Positions 50,769-51,466 of a stretch of DNA of 51,466 bases are shown piece by piece. The translations under genes and the position numbers were made by a program. Location of the stretch: NCBI GenBank assembly GCA_964386785.1, contig CAYLUD010000003.1:1-51466 (forward strand), given 5' to 3'. Under the pieces are notes generated by a model that was not told where the DNA came from, did no database searches, and was given only the letters and a program-made list of their open reading frames with translations. Origin of the DNA: SZAS-3 sp964386785. GTDB lineage: Bacteria > Chlamydiota > Chlamydiia > Chlamydiales > JAAKFR01. Within the stretch, counting starts at the first letter, position 1; every line of letters starts with the position of its first letter.

Positions 50769-51261
50769 GATGAGGATCCCCTTTGAGTTGTTCAATCTGA
50801 TCTCTGAGGAAAGCCGCTTGCTCATAGTCTTCCCTAGATAATGTCTCGTCTAAGGCTTCATTGAGCGCGATCAGACGTAATGTGGTCGAAATTTCACTCA
50901 CTTCTCCTGGGGATCGTCCCATATGAATCGGTTGCAGGCGGGGGTTCCCTGAAAAGTGACGGGAAATGAGATTGCCTTTGATTAACTCATCTAAGATCAC
51001 CTCGCCAAAAACCTCATAACACTCTCGACATCCTAACGGATGGCCCATCCGAATAGAATCTAGGGAGGTATGACACCCTCCACATACCATCATGGTCGTC
51101 CACTGCGAATGATCTTGTTCCGTTCCCTGTACTGGATGACGATGCAAATGAGGACATTCACTGCACATCTGATGTCGAACAACTTTATCTCCTATTAGTT
51201 CAGTTAGTTGTGTTGAAATAGGGCGCTTGCATTCACTACAATCTAAAGGACGATCTACCAT
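50758..51261 (-). CDS. mcsA: McsA zinc-binding regulator/adaptor
   Basis: 167 residues from ATG 51261 (GAGG 5 bases upstream; an in-frame GTG two codons earlier is too close to it). The four CxxC zinc motifs are CSEC, CSEC, CGGC and CREC, spaced as in McsA, followed by a UVR (coiled helical hairpin) domain in the last third (LIALNEALDETLSREDYEQAAFLRDQIEQLK). McsA activates McsB and links it to ClpC in stress protein degradation of Gram-positive bacteria; in Chlamydia the pair is CT676-CT675. It is the first gene of a mcsA-mcsB-exoD-ATPase run on the minus strand. Confidence 0.92.
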   Translation of the reverse strand: MVDRPLDCSECKRPISTQLTELIGDKVVRHQMCSECPHLHRHPVQGTEQDHSQWTTMMVCGGCHTSLDSIRMGHPLGCRECYEVFGEVILDELIKGNLISRHFSGNPRLQPIHMGRSPGEVSEISTTLRLIALNEALDETLSREDYEQAAFLRDQIEQLKGDPHHET

Positions 51262-51271
51262 ACACACCTCG

Positions 51272-51286
51272 ATTCGAGTCTCGAAT
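51272..51286. promoter_or_regulatory. Perfect 15-base palindrome immediately ahead of mcsA (candidate operator)
   Basis: ATTCGAG-T-CTCGAAT is a perfect 7-1-7 palindrome 10 bases before the mcsA ATG, overlapping a second 11-base palindrome CTCGA-T-TCGAG (51268-51278) that abuts the ribosome site. It lies between the proposed promoter and the start codon, the usual place for a repressor site. It is neither CIRCE-like (TTAGCACTC-N9-GAGTGCTAA) nor CtsR-like (direct repeats of GGTCAAA). Confidence 0.45.
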
Positions 51287-51308
51287 ATACAGGATGACTC
51301 AAAAAATC

Positions 51309-51337
51309 ATCTGACATTCTTTTAAGAAATTTGTCAA
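51309..51337 (-). promoter_or_regulatory. Probable promoter of the mcsA-mcsB-exoD-ATPase genes
   Basis: On the minus strand a perfect -35 TTGACA (51332-51337) is followed, after 17 bases, by TCAGAT (51309-51314), a poor -10. Transcription would start around 51302, leaving a leader of about 40 bases that contains the palindrome. A weak -10 behind a perfect -35 is common in promoters that need an activator or are under repression; this is inference. Confidence 0.45.
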
Positions 51338-51466
51338 CATAGGATCCACAAAGGAAGTTGCCTTCTAACATGTATTTTTTTTAATTCATTTGAGACATAG
51401 AACTGGATTGTTATAGCTCTTCAAAATTTTATTGAGAAGTGATAAGGTCTCTCCTGGTAGAAAGGA
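51338..51466. other. Right end of the window, no gene visible
   Basis: The final 129 bases are AT-rich and contain no supported reading frame or RNA. In Chlamydia frr and pyrH lie upstream of mcsA, but neither is visible here, so the neighbourhood has changed or the genes lie further out. Confidence 0.4.

Noticed and set aside
51268..51300. CIRCE or CtsR operator ahead of mcsA
   Set aside because: The palindrome does not fit either consensus; reported only as an unnamed palindrome.
1..51466. CRISPR array, insertion sequence, prophage or integrase
   Set aside because: No regularly spaced direct repeats, transposase motifs, or integrase/attachment-site pattern were seen anywhere in the window.

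Overview
The window comes from a member of the Chlamydiota outside the classical Chlamydiaceae, probably an environmental (amoeba- or animal-associated) lineage. The case rests on gene neighbourhoods and families rather than one marker. These include an rsbU block matching the order of C. trachomatis CT588-CT589-CT590, rpsT / coiled-coil protein / rpoD as in CT617-CT616-CT615, an LplT-like transporter next to recC and recB as in CT641-CT640-CT639, a TyrB-type aminotransferase followed by an MreC-like gene, and mcsA-mcsB. Almost every identification below is read from motifs by eye; no database search was possible.

Layout. 1-643 has no convincing gene. 644-8112 (minus) carries a beta-barrel outer-membrane protein and then, read from the right, rsbU, an rsbU paralogue that has lost two metal-binding aspartates, and a large soluble protein with papain-like sequence signatures. 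8130-9972 (plus) holds a SpoU-type rRNA/tRNA methyltransferase and rsgA. 10180-11713 holds an AT-rich orphan gene and a lone ECF sigma factor. 11763-13438 is eno plus a small conserved-looking gene. 13435-22154 is an LplT-like permease with a decayed acyltransferase domain, divergent from a tight recC-recB-recD cluster. 22161-23172 (minus) is rpsT and a hydrophobic membrane protein. 23256-27677 (plus) is a DUF3592-like protein, an aldose-epimerase-like protein, a coiled-coil/PAS membrane protein and rpoD.

27743-31936 (minus) has a lineage-specific membrane protein, a cryptic kinase-like protein, a dicarboxylate/glutamate symporter and tRNA-Ala(GGC) with a textbook terminator. 32030-34181 (plus) is the aminotransferase and MreC-like pair. 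34221-36449 has a small secreted protein and a sodium/alanine symporter with a near-consensus promoter that would give a leaderless mRNA. 36432-42978 (minus) is nnr, a lipoprotein overlapping the T2SS secretin gene gspD, and an archaeal/eukaryotic-type prolyl-tRNA synthetase. 43066-46382 has two divergent serine-hydrolase-family genes. 46443-51261 (minus) is mcsA-mcsB-exoD-P-type ATPase, probably one operon, with a TTGACA -35 element and a perfect 15-nt palindrome just ahead of mcsA.

The recurring theme is enzyme families in which one copy keeps the fold but loses catalytic residues: the RsbU paralogue, the PlsC-like domain and McsB. There are also two proteins with an unannounced enzymatic signature, a papain-like triad beside RsbU and a kinase-like D-x4-N...DLDG pattern. 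The most interesting unit is the overlapping rsbU / pseudo-phosphatase / papain-like three-gene set, which looks like a membrane-sensor signalling module with an unexplained soluble output.
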